64,000 nt of DNA from Flectonema sp. DT1601 (GCA_964019425.1 OZ025782.1:1178001-1242000); one strand, 5' to 3'. Counted from the stretch's first letter, positions 19,601-29,971 are shown. Program-made: numbers and translations. The notes: generated by a model not told the origin, from the letters alone.

Positions 19601-21050
19601 CGGGTGCCGCTGGCGGTGCCTTCGGTACACCAGGTGCAGCAGGTGGAGGAGGAGCGCCTGGTGCCTTCGGTACTCCAGGTGCAGCGGGCGGTGCAGGTGC
19701 TCCCGGTGCCTTCGGAGCTGCAGGTGGTGGAGCTCCTGGCGCTTTCGGTACTCCGGGTGCAGCGGGTGGTGCAGGTGGTCCAGGAGCTGGCGGTGCCTTC
19801 GGTACACCAGGTGCAGCAGGTGGTGGAGGAGCGCCTGGTGCTTTCGGTACTCCGGGTGCCGCTGGCGGTGCCTTCGGTACACCAGGTGCAGCAGGTGGAG
19901 GAGGAGCGCCTGGTACCTTCGGTACTCCAGGTGCAGCGGGCGGTGCAGGTGCTCCCGGTGCCTTCGGAGCTGCAGGTGGTGGAGCTCCTGGCGCTTTCGG
20001 TACTCCGGGTGCAGCGGGTGGTGCAGGTGGTACAGGAGCTGGCGGTGCCTTCGGTACACCAGGTGCAGCAGGTGGAGGAGGAGCGCCTGGTACCTTCGGT
20101 ACTCCAGGTGCAGCGGGCGGTGCAGGTGCTCCCGGTGCCTTCGGAGCTGCAGGTGGTGGAGCTCCTGGTGCCTTCGGTACTCCAGGTGCAGCAGGTGGTG
20201 CAGGTGCTCCCGGTGCCTTCGGAGCTGCAGGTGGTGGAGCGCCTGGCGCTTTCGGTACTCCGGGTGCAGCGGGTGGTGCAGGTGGTGGAGGAGCGCCTGG
20301 TGCCTTCGGTACTCCAGGCGCAGCGGGCGGTGCAGGCGCTGGCGGTGCCTTCGGTACACCAGGTGCAGCAGGTGGTGGAGGAGCGCCTGGTGCTTTCGGT
20401 ACTCCAGGCGCAGCGGGCGGTGCAGGCGCTGGCGGTGCCTTCGGAGCTGCAGGTGGTGGAGCGCCTACCTTCGGTGCTCCAGGCGCAGCAGGTGGTGGAG
20501 GAGCGACTGGTGCTTTCAGTACTCCGAGTGCAGCGGGCGGTGCAGGTGCTCCCGGTGCCTTCGGAGCCGCAGGTGGAGGTGGAGCGCCTGGTGCCTTCAG
20601 TACACCAGGTGCAGCAGGTGGTGGAGGAGCGACTGGTGCTTTCGGTACTCCAGCAGGTGGTGGAGGAGGAGCACCTGGAGGACCCGGCGGTGGTACCCTT
20701 AAGCCAATGGGCGGCAATGGCGGTGCTGGTGGAACAGGGAGTGATGAAGTGATTGGAGTTGTTCTGTTGAGTTTTAGGAATATTGCTCCACCGATTTCAT
20801 TCAGCGGGGTCCCAATAACAATCTGCCGAATAAGCAGCGGCGCGGTAGTAGACTCCCAAGTTTGCGCCTCGTCGACATCAACTTCCCACATAGTGTGCTG
20901 TGACAGGTCAGCAATACTTAATACAGAGCAGAACCTACTGATAGCTTCCTCGTTCAAATCTATATTGTCACCAGAAATAACACATTTCTTATTCATTCTG
21001 CCAGTCCACATTTCATTTAGAGACATCTCTCCTATGAGTCGAAACTTCAT
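16635..21050 (-). CDS. Very Pro/Ala-rich repeat protein with C-terminal coiled coil
   Basis: 1471 aa from the first ATG (21050). Residues 1-~105 look globular (MKFRLIGEMSLNEMW...). Residues ~110-815 are an almost pure Pro/Ala/Gly/Lys/Val array built on PPAPPAAPGVPKAPGAPPP-type units. Residues ~815-1050 are a basic Ser/Pro/Thr-rich linker with more PPKTAP repeats. Residues ~1120-1390 are strongly charged coiled coil (Glu/Lys/Gln-rich), followed by a short polar tail. Poly-Pro of this kind binds profilin or SH3/WW modules, as in formin FH1 regions, but no FH2 domain is visible, so I do not call it a formin. The long Gly/Ala-rich frame on the opposite strand is a shadow of the repeat. Function unknown; a cytoskeletal scaffold is a guess. 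Confidence 0.75.
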   Translation of the reverse strand: MKFRLIGEMSLNEMWTGRMNKKCVISGDNIDLNEEAISRFCSVLSIADLSQHTMWEVDVDEAQTWESTTAPLLIRQIVIGTPLNEIGGAIFLKLNRTTPITSSLPVPPAPPLPPIGLRVPPPGPPGAPPPPPAGVPKAPVAPPPPAAPGVLKAPGAPPPPAAPKAPGAPAPPAALGVLKAPVAPPPPAAPGAPKVGAPPPAAPKAPPAPAPPAAPGVPKAPGAPPPPAAPGVPKAPPAPAPPAAPGVPKAPGAPPPPAPPAAPGVPKAPGAPPPAAPKAPGAPAPPAAPGVPKAPGAPPPAAPKAPGAPAPPAAPGVPKVPGAPPPPAAPGVPKAPPAPVPPAPPAAPGVPKAPGAPPPAAPKAPGAPAPPAAPGVPKVPGAPPPPAAPGVPKAPPAAPGVPKAPGAPPPPAAPGVPKAPPAPGPPAPPAAPGVPKAPGAPPPAAPKAPGAPAPPAAPGVPKAPGAPPPPAAPGVPKAPPAAPGVPKAPGAPPPPAAPGVPKAPPAPGPPAPPAAPGVPKAPGAPPPAAPKAPGAPAPPAAPGVPKAPGAPPPPAAPGVPKAPPAPGPPAPPAAPGVPKAPGAPPPPAAPVVPKAPPAPAPPAAPGAPKAPGAPAPPAAPAAPKAPPAPGPPAPPAAPGVSKAPGAPPPPAAPGVPKAPPAPAPPAAPGVPKAPPAPAPPAAPGAPKAPGAPAPPAAPAAPKAPPAPGPPAPPAAPGVSKAPGAPAPPAAPGAPKAPPAPGAPAPPIAPGAPPAPAAPKASGTPAPPAAPAVPKAPSAPGGPASPTATGILKAPPAPGAPAAHVIPRVLPGGIAVSRLAKPLPDSTVTSPSRSGYSVSPVREIRSLPVSCSSQEKPIIPEGLYLRANARRRRQRRAQQNAIEDSVKKYSAIVENSVNRTPSKSEVRLQDMSKIPEVFSTPVKPPRHLGILRQHIWDKDKDSKEKETPPRQTVPNPVLTPLTPANIIPQGIHTRRAAPQFVTNAGGSPERVASSPPPLRVDSPSASKPAVLTPPVPAVPTVTKSSPSKPVDVTEKTAPPPKTAPLPKTAPPPKTAPPPPQSPKPSIPEEEKTDGEKPGASPLKTALKNEKQDEEEASKQSKPTKEEVHWATKMIEAFHEAQATQQKEYMTLQLQEAELVWQKEKLEMIKEMEEGSKMLGNQNKALERLEAMLLQKSQKTENVEAEEQTEEEADISKIKEIEWRQEKERLLMVAKIRRADSDDHLQKLQHTINNVKADRQKAQNRHQQAVTTSIRPTDNEILEIREGEKEKYQGQIDKQLQIRDILQGEISNLRKRQIEVDEMERVETEIGVEFDFLQQRQVQHEMEAERLKSEKACQKIELEKQLLSKRDTKLLDMIIQTEESDIAAQKKRAAAAKALLERKDQKHLPAPYVNSPPVNTILNESSGFAYQSPLESSQFLLWKNRATSVASIPIQSGPTGGTVGRGFNQEAVNNLLQSSPALHRKPWAAKHML
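18640..20700. repeat. GC-rich coding minisatellite (Pro/Ala array)
   Basis: About 2 kb of tandem, slightly diverged units such as GGTGCAGCGGGCGGTGCAGG and GGAGCGCCTGGTGCCTTCGG on the plus strand. Some blocks of over 200 bp are almost identical (for example 19380-19620 and 19640-19880), showing recent higher-order duplication. Base composition is far above the AT-rich background. Length polymorphism and assembly collapse are both likely. Confidence 0.9.
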
Positions 21051-21443
21051 AGCCTCTAATGGTCCCAATTATTCTTTATAAATATTATGGAATTGGGAGA
21101 GAGAGGTGTCCTGAAAATTATAAATAACTAAAACCCAACACTTGATATCAACACGCGAATTAAACTGCTTAGATTGAATGCCGTCATATATTTGATTGGT
21201 ACCTTCTGAGTTAAAATAACTGATTAATTTTGAATAATAATAAAAAAGACTAAATCGCTGTGATGTGACATAGTTGCGAATGTTTCTTCCATCCGTCAAA
21301 GTAGATGACCGATCGCTAATAATGAAATAAACAAAACGGATGGTCATAAAACGACGCATTATCAATACCAATATCAGTTAGGTAACTTCAACGGTGAGTA
21401 CGTCGAGGACATGGAACTCGTATAGTCGAATTTTACTAGTCGC

Positions 21444-21859
21444 TTACTTTAAGAATCCTAATTTCTGTGATTTGAATTGTAGCTCTGTAGGTGCTGTTCT
21501 ATGGTAGTCAGGTGCTTCCAGTTGTTGAGGTGCCTATTTTTTTTTTTTTTTTTTGTGATTTTTTAATTATCTAAAAAAAGACTTTACTAACCAACGATTA
21601 TAAAGAAGAAGTATACCTCCAATGGAAGATCTTGAAAGGTTTCAGGTCCAGTTAACGATCTCTTCTGTGAAGCCAATAACAGCAGTGGATCGTTTCCGAC
21701 AACTTCTCCTTCGAGTCGACGTAATCCGTCTTCTTGCAGTTTTGTTTGAGCATTTTCAAATAGCAACTGTTTTTCTCTACCTTCGATATATTTATCCTTA
21801 CGCTGTTCTAACATAACTTGTTGGTAGGCTGCAGTATAGTAATCTTCAAATTGGTACAT
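21444..21859 (-). CDS. Small 110-aa protein, two exons, unknown function
   Basis: Exon 1 is 21859-21617 (81 codons), the intron 21616-21534 (83 nt, GTATACTTC to A17-TAG), exon 2 21533-21444. The spliced product runs without a break and ends SQKLGFLK. It starts MYQFEDYYTAAYQQ, has a charged helix to about residue 55 (EGREKQLLFENAQ) and a Pro-rich, probably extended tail. Small proteins with one helix and a polar tail are frequent among axonemal microtubule-inner proteins, but I do not recognise the family and make no functional claim. A pyrimidine-rich CTTCTCACCCTCTTAG acceptor lies 4 nt upstream of the ATG. Confidence 0.7.
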
Positions 21860-21924
21860 TCCGCTAAGAGGGTGAGAAGCTTCTTCTCTGTGAAACTGTT
21901 TTGTGTTTATTTATGGTAATTCAT

Positions 21925-22086
21925 CAGGTACAAAAAAGAATCGGCAAACTTCACTTTTTTACTTACTCACTCACACCTTTATTTTGTTTGTGCGCAACCA
22001 GGTAGAAAATCCTAATAAAGGAATAGGTTAGTTACGCTGTCACAATTCTCTTTCTACCGAACAATGGGTTTGTAGGTACAAAAAAA
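21925..22086. repeat. Dispersed ~150-170-bp repeat, copy B
   Basis: Second copy of the repeat at 11826-12017, flanked on both sides by GGTACAAAAAA. It lies just downstream of the SDR stop codon and probably within its 3' UTR. The two copies differ by scattered substitutions and small indels. Confidence 0.7.
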
Positions 22087-22094
22087 TAATGTTA

Positions 22095-23006
22095 TTAAAA
22101 AAAATAATAACAAACCGCAGGGCATAACGCACGCTTTGCGTTTATGATATTTTGTTCAGCGGATCCCATTTTTCCAGCATATTGTAAACCATATTTTTCA
22201 ACATAACTTACTTCCTCATTGTATTGCATGCCGTCTTTTATGGTCTGAGCAATATACCTGCGAGAGTATTCCTTAAGAGCCCTTCCCTGAGCCTGTCTTT
22301 CTAAAATTTCTCTTATTTGAGTCGATGGAACGAGTCCTGTGACGTCTCTTCCAACGGTACATGCTAAGCAAATAGTGTGAGCGATTTCATCCACATGAGT
22401 GGGGGCTACAACAAACTTAGTATGGGCACAGTACTCAGCGATTGGCTGCATTACATGTTCAACAGGATTTCCGATTACCTGACTCGGAAACCACAATGGA
22501 CCTGCCATGTGTTTCCAACCAAAAACCCAATTCGGTCTTAATAAAAAATATTTTTTTGGAAATAAAGCTTCGATAATAAGTTCTGCCTTTAACTTACCAT
22601 TATAATATGATTGAAAAGGTTTTTGTGCCCAAGTAGCATATTGAAAAGCTGAAACGTATCCAAATTTTGTTAGTTTTGAACACTCATTGGCTGCTAAATG
22701 TGCTAAGTATATGTTAGTATCCGCATTCGATTCGTACACCATATTACTTTTACCAACACCAAACATACCAACACATGAAACGACGTTGGTTGCTCGTTTT
22801 AGTTGGTCTCGGTATTGATCTCCATGAAGTACGTCGCTCTTAATCCATTCCACTCTATCGGTCCATTTTTCTTTAATGTGCTTTGGTCTTCCTGATCTGC
22901 TTAATGATATCACTTCGAATCCAGTTCTGATAGCTTCCTTACAAACATTACTCCCGATAAATCCACTTCCTCCAGCTACAAATAAAACTCTACCGACCCC
23001 CGCCAT
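22095..23006 (-). CDS. Atypical short-chain dehydrogenase (Coq11/NDUFA9-like, NAD(P)-binding)
   Basis: 303 aa from the ATG at 23006; residues upstream of it are the translation of an acceptor tract (TATCTTGTTGTACAG). A Rossmann nucleotide-binding motif is at the very start (VLFVAGGSGFIGSNVCKEA, Gly-x-x-Gly-x-x-Gly class), followed by SLSRSGRP and the VVSCVGMFG strand. The canonical YxxxK catalytic pair is represented only loosely by SYYNGKLKAE, as expected for atypical SDRs. This combination and length resemble the yeast Coq11/YLR290C and complex-I NDUFA9 subfamily, which act in mitochondrial ubiquinone or respiratory-complex biology; that placement is inference. The extreme C-terminus (CYYFF) could be read-through into an intron starting GTTTGT. 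Confidence 0.75.
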   Translation of the reverse strand: MAGVGRVLFVAGGSGFIGSNVCKEAIRTGFEVISLSRSGRPKHIKEKWTDRVEWIKSDVLHGDQYRDQLKRATNVVSCVGMFGVGKSNMVYESNADTNIYLAHLAANECSKLTKFGYVSAFQYATWAQKPFQSYYNGKLKAELIIEALFPKKYFLLRPNWVFGWKHMAGPLWFPSQVIGNPVEHVMQPIAEYCAHTKFVVAPTHVDEIAHTICLACTVGRDVTGLVPSTQIREILERQAQGRALKEYSRRYIAQTIKDGMQYNEEVSYVEKYGLQYAGKMGSAEQNIINAKRALCPAVCYYFF

Positions 23007-23247
23007 AGTAAGACTGTACAACAAGATAATTATAATATAATAATTCAATTTCTTCAATCAAGAAAATTTCACTTGAGAGGGTACAAAAGAAGAGCAGTCA
23101 ATCACGTAAGTGAAGAAACGTAAATTCGAATTAAAAAAAAAAAAAAAATCCAAACAAAGGACCAGTATAAATAAAAAATGAACAGCAGGTAACAAAAAAA
23201 AAAAAAGAATTTAAAAAAAATAATAATTTTTCTAGAAGACCAGTCTT

Positions 23248-25758
23248 CTAAGAATTCCCACGATTGAAATCATAAAGAACTCGAGGAAGTGATTCCCGTG
23301 AACGAAAGGGAATGCAAGGGCTGATAGGCGTACTAGGTTGCTGCGGCTCTGTGTTATCAGTACCACCTAGTTCTGTGTGTGTGTTTGATATTCACATTTA
23401 TTATTCGACAGCTATACATATGTTTTGTAATGTTTCTATAACATACCACGACTGCTATCAATACCTCGTTCGAATTCATTTATTGCTGTTTGAATTGACT
23501 GTAAATCTGTCCTGTCTACATCACAAGTAGTGTTAGCGATGTAATGTTTATTTCTTTGATTGTTGTTACTATGTTTTGGTGATGCAGTTGTCTCGGATTC
23601 CACGCTTGATTCGGAGTTGGGAAAACATGAACTGAAACAACCGCATAGTTGATCTTCGTTAAGTGCGGGTTTTTCTTCAATCAAACGCCTTTCCATTTCT
23701 GTAGTGACAGCCGTCATGATCGCGGGATACATTGTACATATAAATAAGAAATCATCCTTTTCTAATTTGAACATCTCACAAGCAGTCACCGCTCTGATTG
23801 AAGCATTTCGTTCAGTCTCTCTCAGCAAGGCTATTTCTCCAAACCAAGCACCATCACTTAGAGCAGCAACAGGTTTTTCTTCATCATTAATAACCCTTAG
23901 AACTTCAACTAATCCATGTCTTAATAAGTACATTTCATGACCAATTTCACCAGTTTGAATTACAATTGCTCCTGGCTCAACAATGTCTTGAGTTAAGAAG
24001 TCTGTCAATACCTCACACACCATTGTGGGTAGTGATTTAAATAGCGGAACTCCCTTAACTAAACTGTACTTCACATATTTCAGAACTCGATCACGCATAA
24101 AGGCTGGAAGATCATCAAGGAACTGTGAACTTTGAACTCTCACCCCTGCTTCTAGTATCATTGGGTAAAGAGAAAAGGGTTCTTTTTGCAGTTCCCATGG
24201 AACTGAGAAGTGATCCATCATTTGAGCTAGCGCTCGTTTCTTTTCTCTGATATTCTGTTCAATATGTGAACGATCCACAAGAACGGTACTGATACGACCC
24301 ATCACTAGAGCATAACCACCTGCTCCAGCAACAACTACAACTGTGCTGAAATATCTGTTTTTTTTTTTCTTTTTTTTCTTTTTCCCCCTCCCTTCTAACT
24401 TTATTAAACAACAACATACCTACTACTGGTAGTTAATGGAGTAACATCACCGTATCCGACAGTAGTCATTGTGACAAGAGACCAATATAATGCATAGCCG
24501 TAATCGTGCCACATGTCGCGTTCCGTCTCAGGAGATTGCAGGTAAGCTCCCGTAAAACTTCCAACTTCGTTAGATATAATGAGCAAGCAGATCGACGCTA
24601 TAATATGAACTGAAATTAAAAATATAAAACTTATTTTTATAGTTTCCGAATACGCAGTATCATCAACCAGTGGGTTTGATTTGCTGAATGGTTGTCCAAT
24701 TTTACCCCTCTTGAAACGAACGATTTTAAAAATTCGTAAAACAGAAAAAGTTCTGTATGCCTTCACAGATGTAGACAAGCATAACAAGTCAAAGGGAAAC
24801 GCTATTATCAAATCAAAAAAAACCCCACCAGATTTAACGTATCTAGTGGCTATGCTGTTAACGGAATCGTCTATTAGCGTCCAACCATCTAGAGTCGCTG
24901 TTCTAAAATTTATTCCGATGGTCAATAAGAAAAAGCAGGTTGATAGTAGCATAACGATCAACTCTAATTGCATTGGTTTTGAGTTGTTGCCTTTCGTGCA
25001 CATCGGAACTGACATAAATAGACATTCAGCTAAGTATAGAATAACCCACACAGTGTCCCACATCATTCTGAAGATACTATCTGGTAACATTATTAATTTC
25101 TTTTTCTTGATCTCATCTTTTTCTTGTGATTTTAGTTTTTGTGTTTCTGCAAAGAGAGTTGAACGCTTGTCGTTTTTCTTTCCTGCTTGAGTTGATGCTG
25201 TGGTTTTTAGTTCGTCCATATCACCATTCGATGGGTTGTCAGGTTTTGGTATTTGCGAAAAACCTGCCGCAGGAAGTGGTAGTTTTGGTTTTAAACCACC
25301 TGACAAATAGACGATCTCCTTCGTCGAACGTCTATTTCTGACTAGAAGCTGTCGAGATGCTGTGCTGGTTAGTGATCTTTGAGATGCTTTTTTAGTCAAG
25401 TTAATCGCTTGATTTCTCCTACCTCCAATTCGTGCTGATAGTTCTCTGATTGAATTTTCAATGAGAAGAAGCCTCTCGGAGACAACAGCATGTTTGCTTT
25501 CAATCAAACTACTCAACCTACCATACGGATCACTGTGAGTAAAGTCAGCAATTGGAGCCTCAAGAGGCTCACAAACAGGGCTGTCAACTCTGGTTATGGG
25601 AACTGCTGAATCCAACCTTCTGAAGTCATCAACCAGAAGGTCACCGCTTCGATCTACGATGATATTATTAATTTTTTTTTAATAAAGAAGTTTCAGCAAC
25701 TGAGATGTGTAATTGCTTGCTCGGATTACATGTAGGCAGGCACCCAGCCCCTTAACAT
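23248..25758 (-). CDS. Cyclic-nucleotide-gated, K+-selective voltage-type channel (HCN/EAG/CNG superfamily)
   Basis: Three secure exons: up to 24420, 24354-23447 and 23372-23248, with introns 24419-24355 and 23446-23373 (both GTATGTT...CAG). They join in frame to at least 742 aa. Six transmembrane segments are visible: S1 FRMMWDTVWVILYLAE, S2, S3, an S4 with Arg/Lys every third or fourth residue (LRIFKIVRFKR), S5, then the pore LVTMTTVGYGDVTP and S6. TVGYGD is the K+ filter. After a C-linker comes a cyclic-nucleotide-binding domain with FGEIALLRETERNASIRA. The 5' end is uncertain: a small ATG exon at 25758-25730 joined to 25619 gives MLRGWVPAYIRLDS in frame and has an acceptor just upstream, but an acceptor at 25654 is an alternative. 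The channel is expected in the plasma or flagellar membrane. Confidence 0.8.
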
Positions 25759-26266
25759 TTATACTTGTTAACTAATTAGAATGAATGCTTTAGTTAAAAA
25801 ACAAAAGAACGAACAAATTCAATTTCTTTTTATACTAACTTAATAAACCAACATCACAGCCAGGTGTGGTGTTGAAGCGAAATTAAGGGATTGTTGTGGG
25901 AAGAGGAGAATAGGCTTTATAAGGTAGCCCGCGAGAGGTAAAAAATTGTAAATGAAAAAGAAAAAGAGAGACGGCTCCCCAATAGCCTTGTTAACACCCT
26001 ACTTGGTAATAGTACAATTTGAATAAATTTTCAAAGAGATTATCTCAACGAAGAGCACAACAATCAGCCTGAGTGAAGGTATTCCCCAAACTGTTGTTAA
26101 ATTGATATTGCTTGCAGAATCTTACTCAAAAAAAAAAAAAAAAAAACGGAAAACACATCCGGCGGTAGTGAAACAGCGAGTGCATAAGAGACTGTCCTCT
26201 TATACATTAAGAAAAAACCATGTAATGGGGTTGGTTGTGTAAGTGTAGGTAAGTAATCAGATTTGC

Positions 26267-27880
26267 TTATTTTGGTTCATCATTCCTTCCGTAGTATGTG
26301 AAATTCTCAAAATCATTACTACCGCCAGTGTAACTGTCATTAGCTGCCATCGAATGACGAGCTGGTTCTGAAGTAAACTCATCATCGAAATGGAGTTTAG
26401 AAGGATCTGGTTTGAATGGAACTGGTAGTTCTTTTTTCATCATCTTATCCCAATCAATATCACCAAAGAATGAATGAGATTTGAAATCAGTCACTTCCTG
26501 CATACGAACATCAGGATCTCTGTCTAACAGCTTTGCTGATAAATCTCTCGCCCCTTCAGACATGTCATCTGGGAATGTCAAAGGTTTTTTCTATTTTTTT
26601 TTTTTTCGTGTAAATTTTCTTCTCAACTACCACACAACTAAAACAGAAATACAACATACCAAGATTAACTCATACATGTCATTCACTTGCTCAGAGTAGA
26701 ACGGAGGAAGTCCTGTTATCATCTCATAGAGAAGAATCCCAAGTGACCACCTGTTTATTATTTTGAATTTAGAAATAATTTTCAATCTAATAAGTAATTA
26801 AAATTAAGACATACCAATCTACAGCCTTACCGTGACCACCACCCGTTAAGAATTCTGGAGCGAGGTACTCCGGTGTTCCACAGAAGGTTTTCGCTGTTTT
26901 AGTGAAATTGAACAGCGGTGTGAATACACAGTAGTAATATAGAATCAAACCATACCGTCTTGTCCTTGGATGTTTGGTTTTGCGAGACCGAAATCAGTGA
27001 TGCAGCAGTTGCCGTCTTTATCCAAAACGCAATTTTCTGGTTTCAGATCCCTATAAATAATACTGAGCTCGTGAAGGTGTCCAAGAGCTAATCCGATCTG
27101 ACCTGTGTAGAATTTCGCTCTGGGTTCTGGAAAGTTACCACACTGTGAAAGATGAAAAAAGACTTCACCACCTGATAAGAAATCAAGAATCAGGTAGAGC
27201 TTGTCTTTCGTTTGAAAGGCAAAGTGAAGTTTAACAATAAAAGGATGGTTAATCATTCCTAAGATGTTCTTTTCAGCTTTTGTATGATCAACGAGGTTCT
27301 CACGAAGGATGACTTCTTTACGCATTGCTTTCATTGCGTATATCTCACCAGTGTCTTTCTTTCTAACTTGCATTACCTTTCCAAATGAACCTTTTCCCAC
27401 AACTGCGAGAAGATCAAAATCGTCAAGAGAGACTCGTTTGTTTTCCTTTGAGAATGATAAGTCATCGTCGTCACTTTCTTCAGCTACTTCGATTTCACCA
27501 TCTTGAGGTTGTTCTTTACTATCAGCGATTGCTGTAGTCCATTCATTCTTCTCTTCTTCTGTTGATGCCATAAGTGTGTAGGCTTTTGATAGTGCAGGAC
27601 CTTGAATCGTCCAGGCAAACTTCTTCTTCGGATCATCAGCGACAATCGTATCAGCCAAGTCGATACAACCCAAAGCTTTCTCTCCAGAACCTGATGGTTT
27701 TGTTTTGTAGTAGTAAAGCCTTTTCCCGCTTAATTCAAACCATCTCTCTTGGTCACGTTTAAGTGGTCCTCCACCGCTCTGTTTTATTTGAAATGTTTAG
27801 TTGAACTTGAACGATAAAAAACCAACTCGTGTCCGATACAAAAAACATACCTTCTTCAACAACCCTGTCATTTCAGGCAT
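26267..27880 (-). CDS. AKT/PKB-like AGC kinase with N-terminal PH domain, five exons
   Basis: Exons 27880-27851, 27778-26956, 26893-26815, 26750-26660 and 26590-26267; introns of 72, 62, 64 and 69 nt begin GTATG and end AG. The spliced product is 448 aa, close to mammalian AKT. Residues ~5-95 are a PH domain ([21 protein letters not shown] ... [11 protein letters not shown]). Residues ~131-390 are the kinase: [28 protein letters not shown] and the activation loop [13 protein letters not shown] with the PDK1-site Thr. The C-terminal tail ends with the hydrophobic motif FENFTY. The enzyme should be recruited by phosphoinositides and phosphorylated on activation loop and tail. The upstream acceptor is ATTTCTTTCCAG, 38 nt before the ATG. 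Confidence 0.92.
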
Positions 27881-28037
27881 GTTGCGAATGTGACTTTGAT
27901 ATCTGAGGTACGGAAGCCTGTCTGGAAAGAAATATATTTCACAAGAAACCAACAACACAAACAGCTCTAACTGAATCCCGACTGACAGAAGCCACGACGG
28001 ATTATAAAGTGTAAATACGAATGAGAATAATAGAACG

Positions 28038-29971
28038 TTACGTTCCCTGAGCCTGTCTTTCTAGAGATAGTATTTCTTGTTGAATTTCTAAGTGAGAGTT
28101 TTGTTTGTCTTTTGCTGATTGTATTCGACGTTCATTAGCAATAAACTCTTTAGTGTTGAGAGAGTTTTCGATCCTACGCTTCATCGCTTGCTGTTTTAAG
28201 TCTGGAAGGATATCATGAAAAGTGTGGGACCGCATAGTCAGTACACCGCGTGCGGGTTCAAAACAGTCGACGTTATGTTCAGATCGAGTTGTTAGTAGTT
28301 TGACTTCTTCTGTTAAAGAATCTTTTTTATTTCGTAATTCTTGAAGGAGTGTTTCCTGTTCATTCTTATCAGGGTTATATCCACTGTTTTCAAGGGACTG
28401 TAATTTCAATTCAAGAACGCGAATATCTCTTTCTAAGAGTTCCTCAGAAGTTTCTTTCCTTCCAATGATTGCTTCATTAGCTGTAGCGTAGGTTCCGTAC
28501 AGATGCAATGCTCGTTTTGCTTCTTCGTATTCAAGTCTGCGGAATGTGTCTTCATGTTCTTGTTCATCAATAAACAGTGAGAGGTGAAGATATCCTTCAC
28601 GATCGATGAGATTCATTCCAGCTATTAGATTCTGTTGAAGTTCATTTGCTTTTTTATAAGAATTTAAGAGGTCGGAAGCTACTTCTGACCATTGATCGTA
28701 TTCAGCTACTCTTGTTGCTTCAGTTTCTAGTTCTTTAGTGCAAAACTGAACCAGTTGAATTCTTTCTTGTTGAATTAGGGGAAGTAGCTGTAGTTTTTCA
28801 ATTATTTCCGATACTATTTCGTCTTGTTTTCGAGTGTTTTCTTTTATTGAATCTCTTCGTTCTTTTTGCGTCACAGACATCATTGCGATCTTTTCTTGAT
28901 TTTCGGTTTCTCTAATTTTCATCTCTCCGACTATAGAATCAATTCCGTTTAATATTTCCTCGCGATTGGATTTCTGACTGCCGAGTACTACAGAGACTAA
29001 GTGTTTGATATCTTTCTTCCATCCACTTACCTGTGTGTTTGTGTTTTTTATTGAGTTTTTTTTTTTTTTTTTTTTTTTTCAAAAAAAAAAAAAAAAAACA
29101 TAAAACGCACCTGAGCTGCATGTTCTTCTATATCTCCATTGCAGAGAATGATACTTTGAATTCGTGAGTGTTGTGTTTCTGTGAGTGAGTACAGCTGTTT
29201 TTCAATTTCAACTTCTAGAGATGAGACCGTTTCTTTATCTCCTATTGTAAGAGCAGCACTTCGTTTAGCAGAAAGGATTTTTGATTGCATTAAATCAGTA
29301 TCAATTTGTTTTGATGTACCTGACAACTCTAAGTTGAGAAACTGCAACACATCAGCTGATGCCAAGTCTGATCCCTTTTCCAAAGCAGACATGATGGGAC
29401 TTGGATCGGTAGAGTCTCCAGCAATAACAGTAATGATCTCAAGCAATCGATCTTTAATCTCGCTTCTCTCAACTCTTGATGAGGTTTTTGTCATTTTCAT
29501 TAATAATTCAGACAGGCAATTCTTATCAATCGGTGTTGAATTACTCAATTTTTTTATATTTTCATACGAATGAGATAATTCACAATTTTTAAATACACTC
29601 TCAGGTGTTTCCCTTTCCTTAGCCGGTTCTTTTATCCCTCGTGTAAACTCTTCCAAGGCAGGTATCAGCTGTTGATTTTGATCAAGTAACTCCTCTTTAA
29701 AATCTGCCATTAATTTTAAATTATTTTTATGAAACTTATCAACGATCGTGCATTGCTTGTGTAATTCGTTATATAAGCTTTGGTTTATACTTGGTTGTTG
29801 GTTAGGATAATGTTCTATTTGCTCTCCTTTTACAACTGAAAACTTCACACCATGAGCTTCTGTCGGAGGTGTTTTCTTAGCCGTCGGATCCTCCCAAGAC
29901 TTATCTGGTAGAGGTTCCATTAAAGGGAATTCACTTCTACTGAATTTCTTATGATTCATAACAGATGTCAT
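28038..29971 (-). CDS. 617-aa coiled-coil protein, two exons, unknown function
   Basis: Exon 1 is 29971-29111 (287 codons), the intron 29110-29031 (80 nt), exon 2 29030-28038. The splice restores AAQ-VSGWKKDIKHLV in frame, and the ORF running into the intron would otherwise encode poly-Phe/poly-Lys. The N-terminal ~100 residues are polar; from ~100 to the end the protein is mostly charged alpha-helix with coiled-coil heptads (QKEQILS-like Leu/Ile spacing, frequent Glu/Gln/Lys). It may be a cytoskeletal or axonemal structural protein, but I do not recognise it. The intron carries an unusual T18-G-A28 tract. Confidence 0.75.

Noticed and set aside
18677-20752. Further long minus- and plus-strand frames (Arg/His/Leu-rich and Val/Gln-rich) in the same array
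   Set aside because: Out-of-frame readings of the same repeat, open only because the unit lacks stops in those frames.
16635-21050. Formin
   Set aside because: FH1-like Pro-rich array but no FH2 domain; the C-terminus is plain coiled coil.
18613-21081. 822-aa Gly/Ala/Pro frame on the plus strand, collagen-like
   Set aside because: Exact antisense of the Pro/Ala repeat of the minus-strand gene; no start context, no strand support and opposite to the whole cluster.
24681-25190. 169-aa plus-strand frame
   Set aside because: Antisense shadow of the channel gene with no domain features.
28939-29121. Frame encoding poly-Phe/poly-Lys between two coiled-coil ORFs
   Set aside because: Translation of the T18/A28 intron; the exons join cleanly without it.
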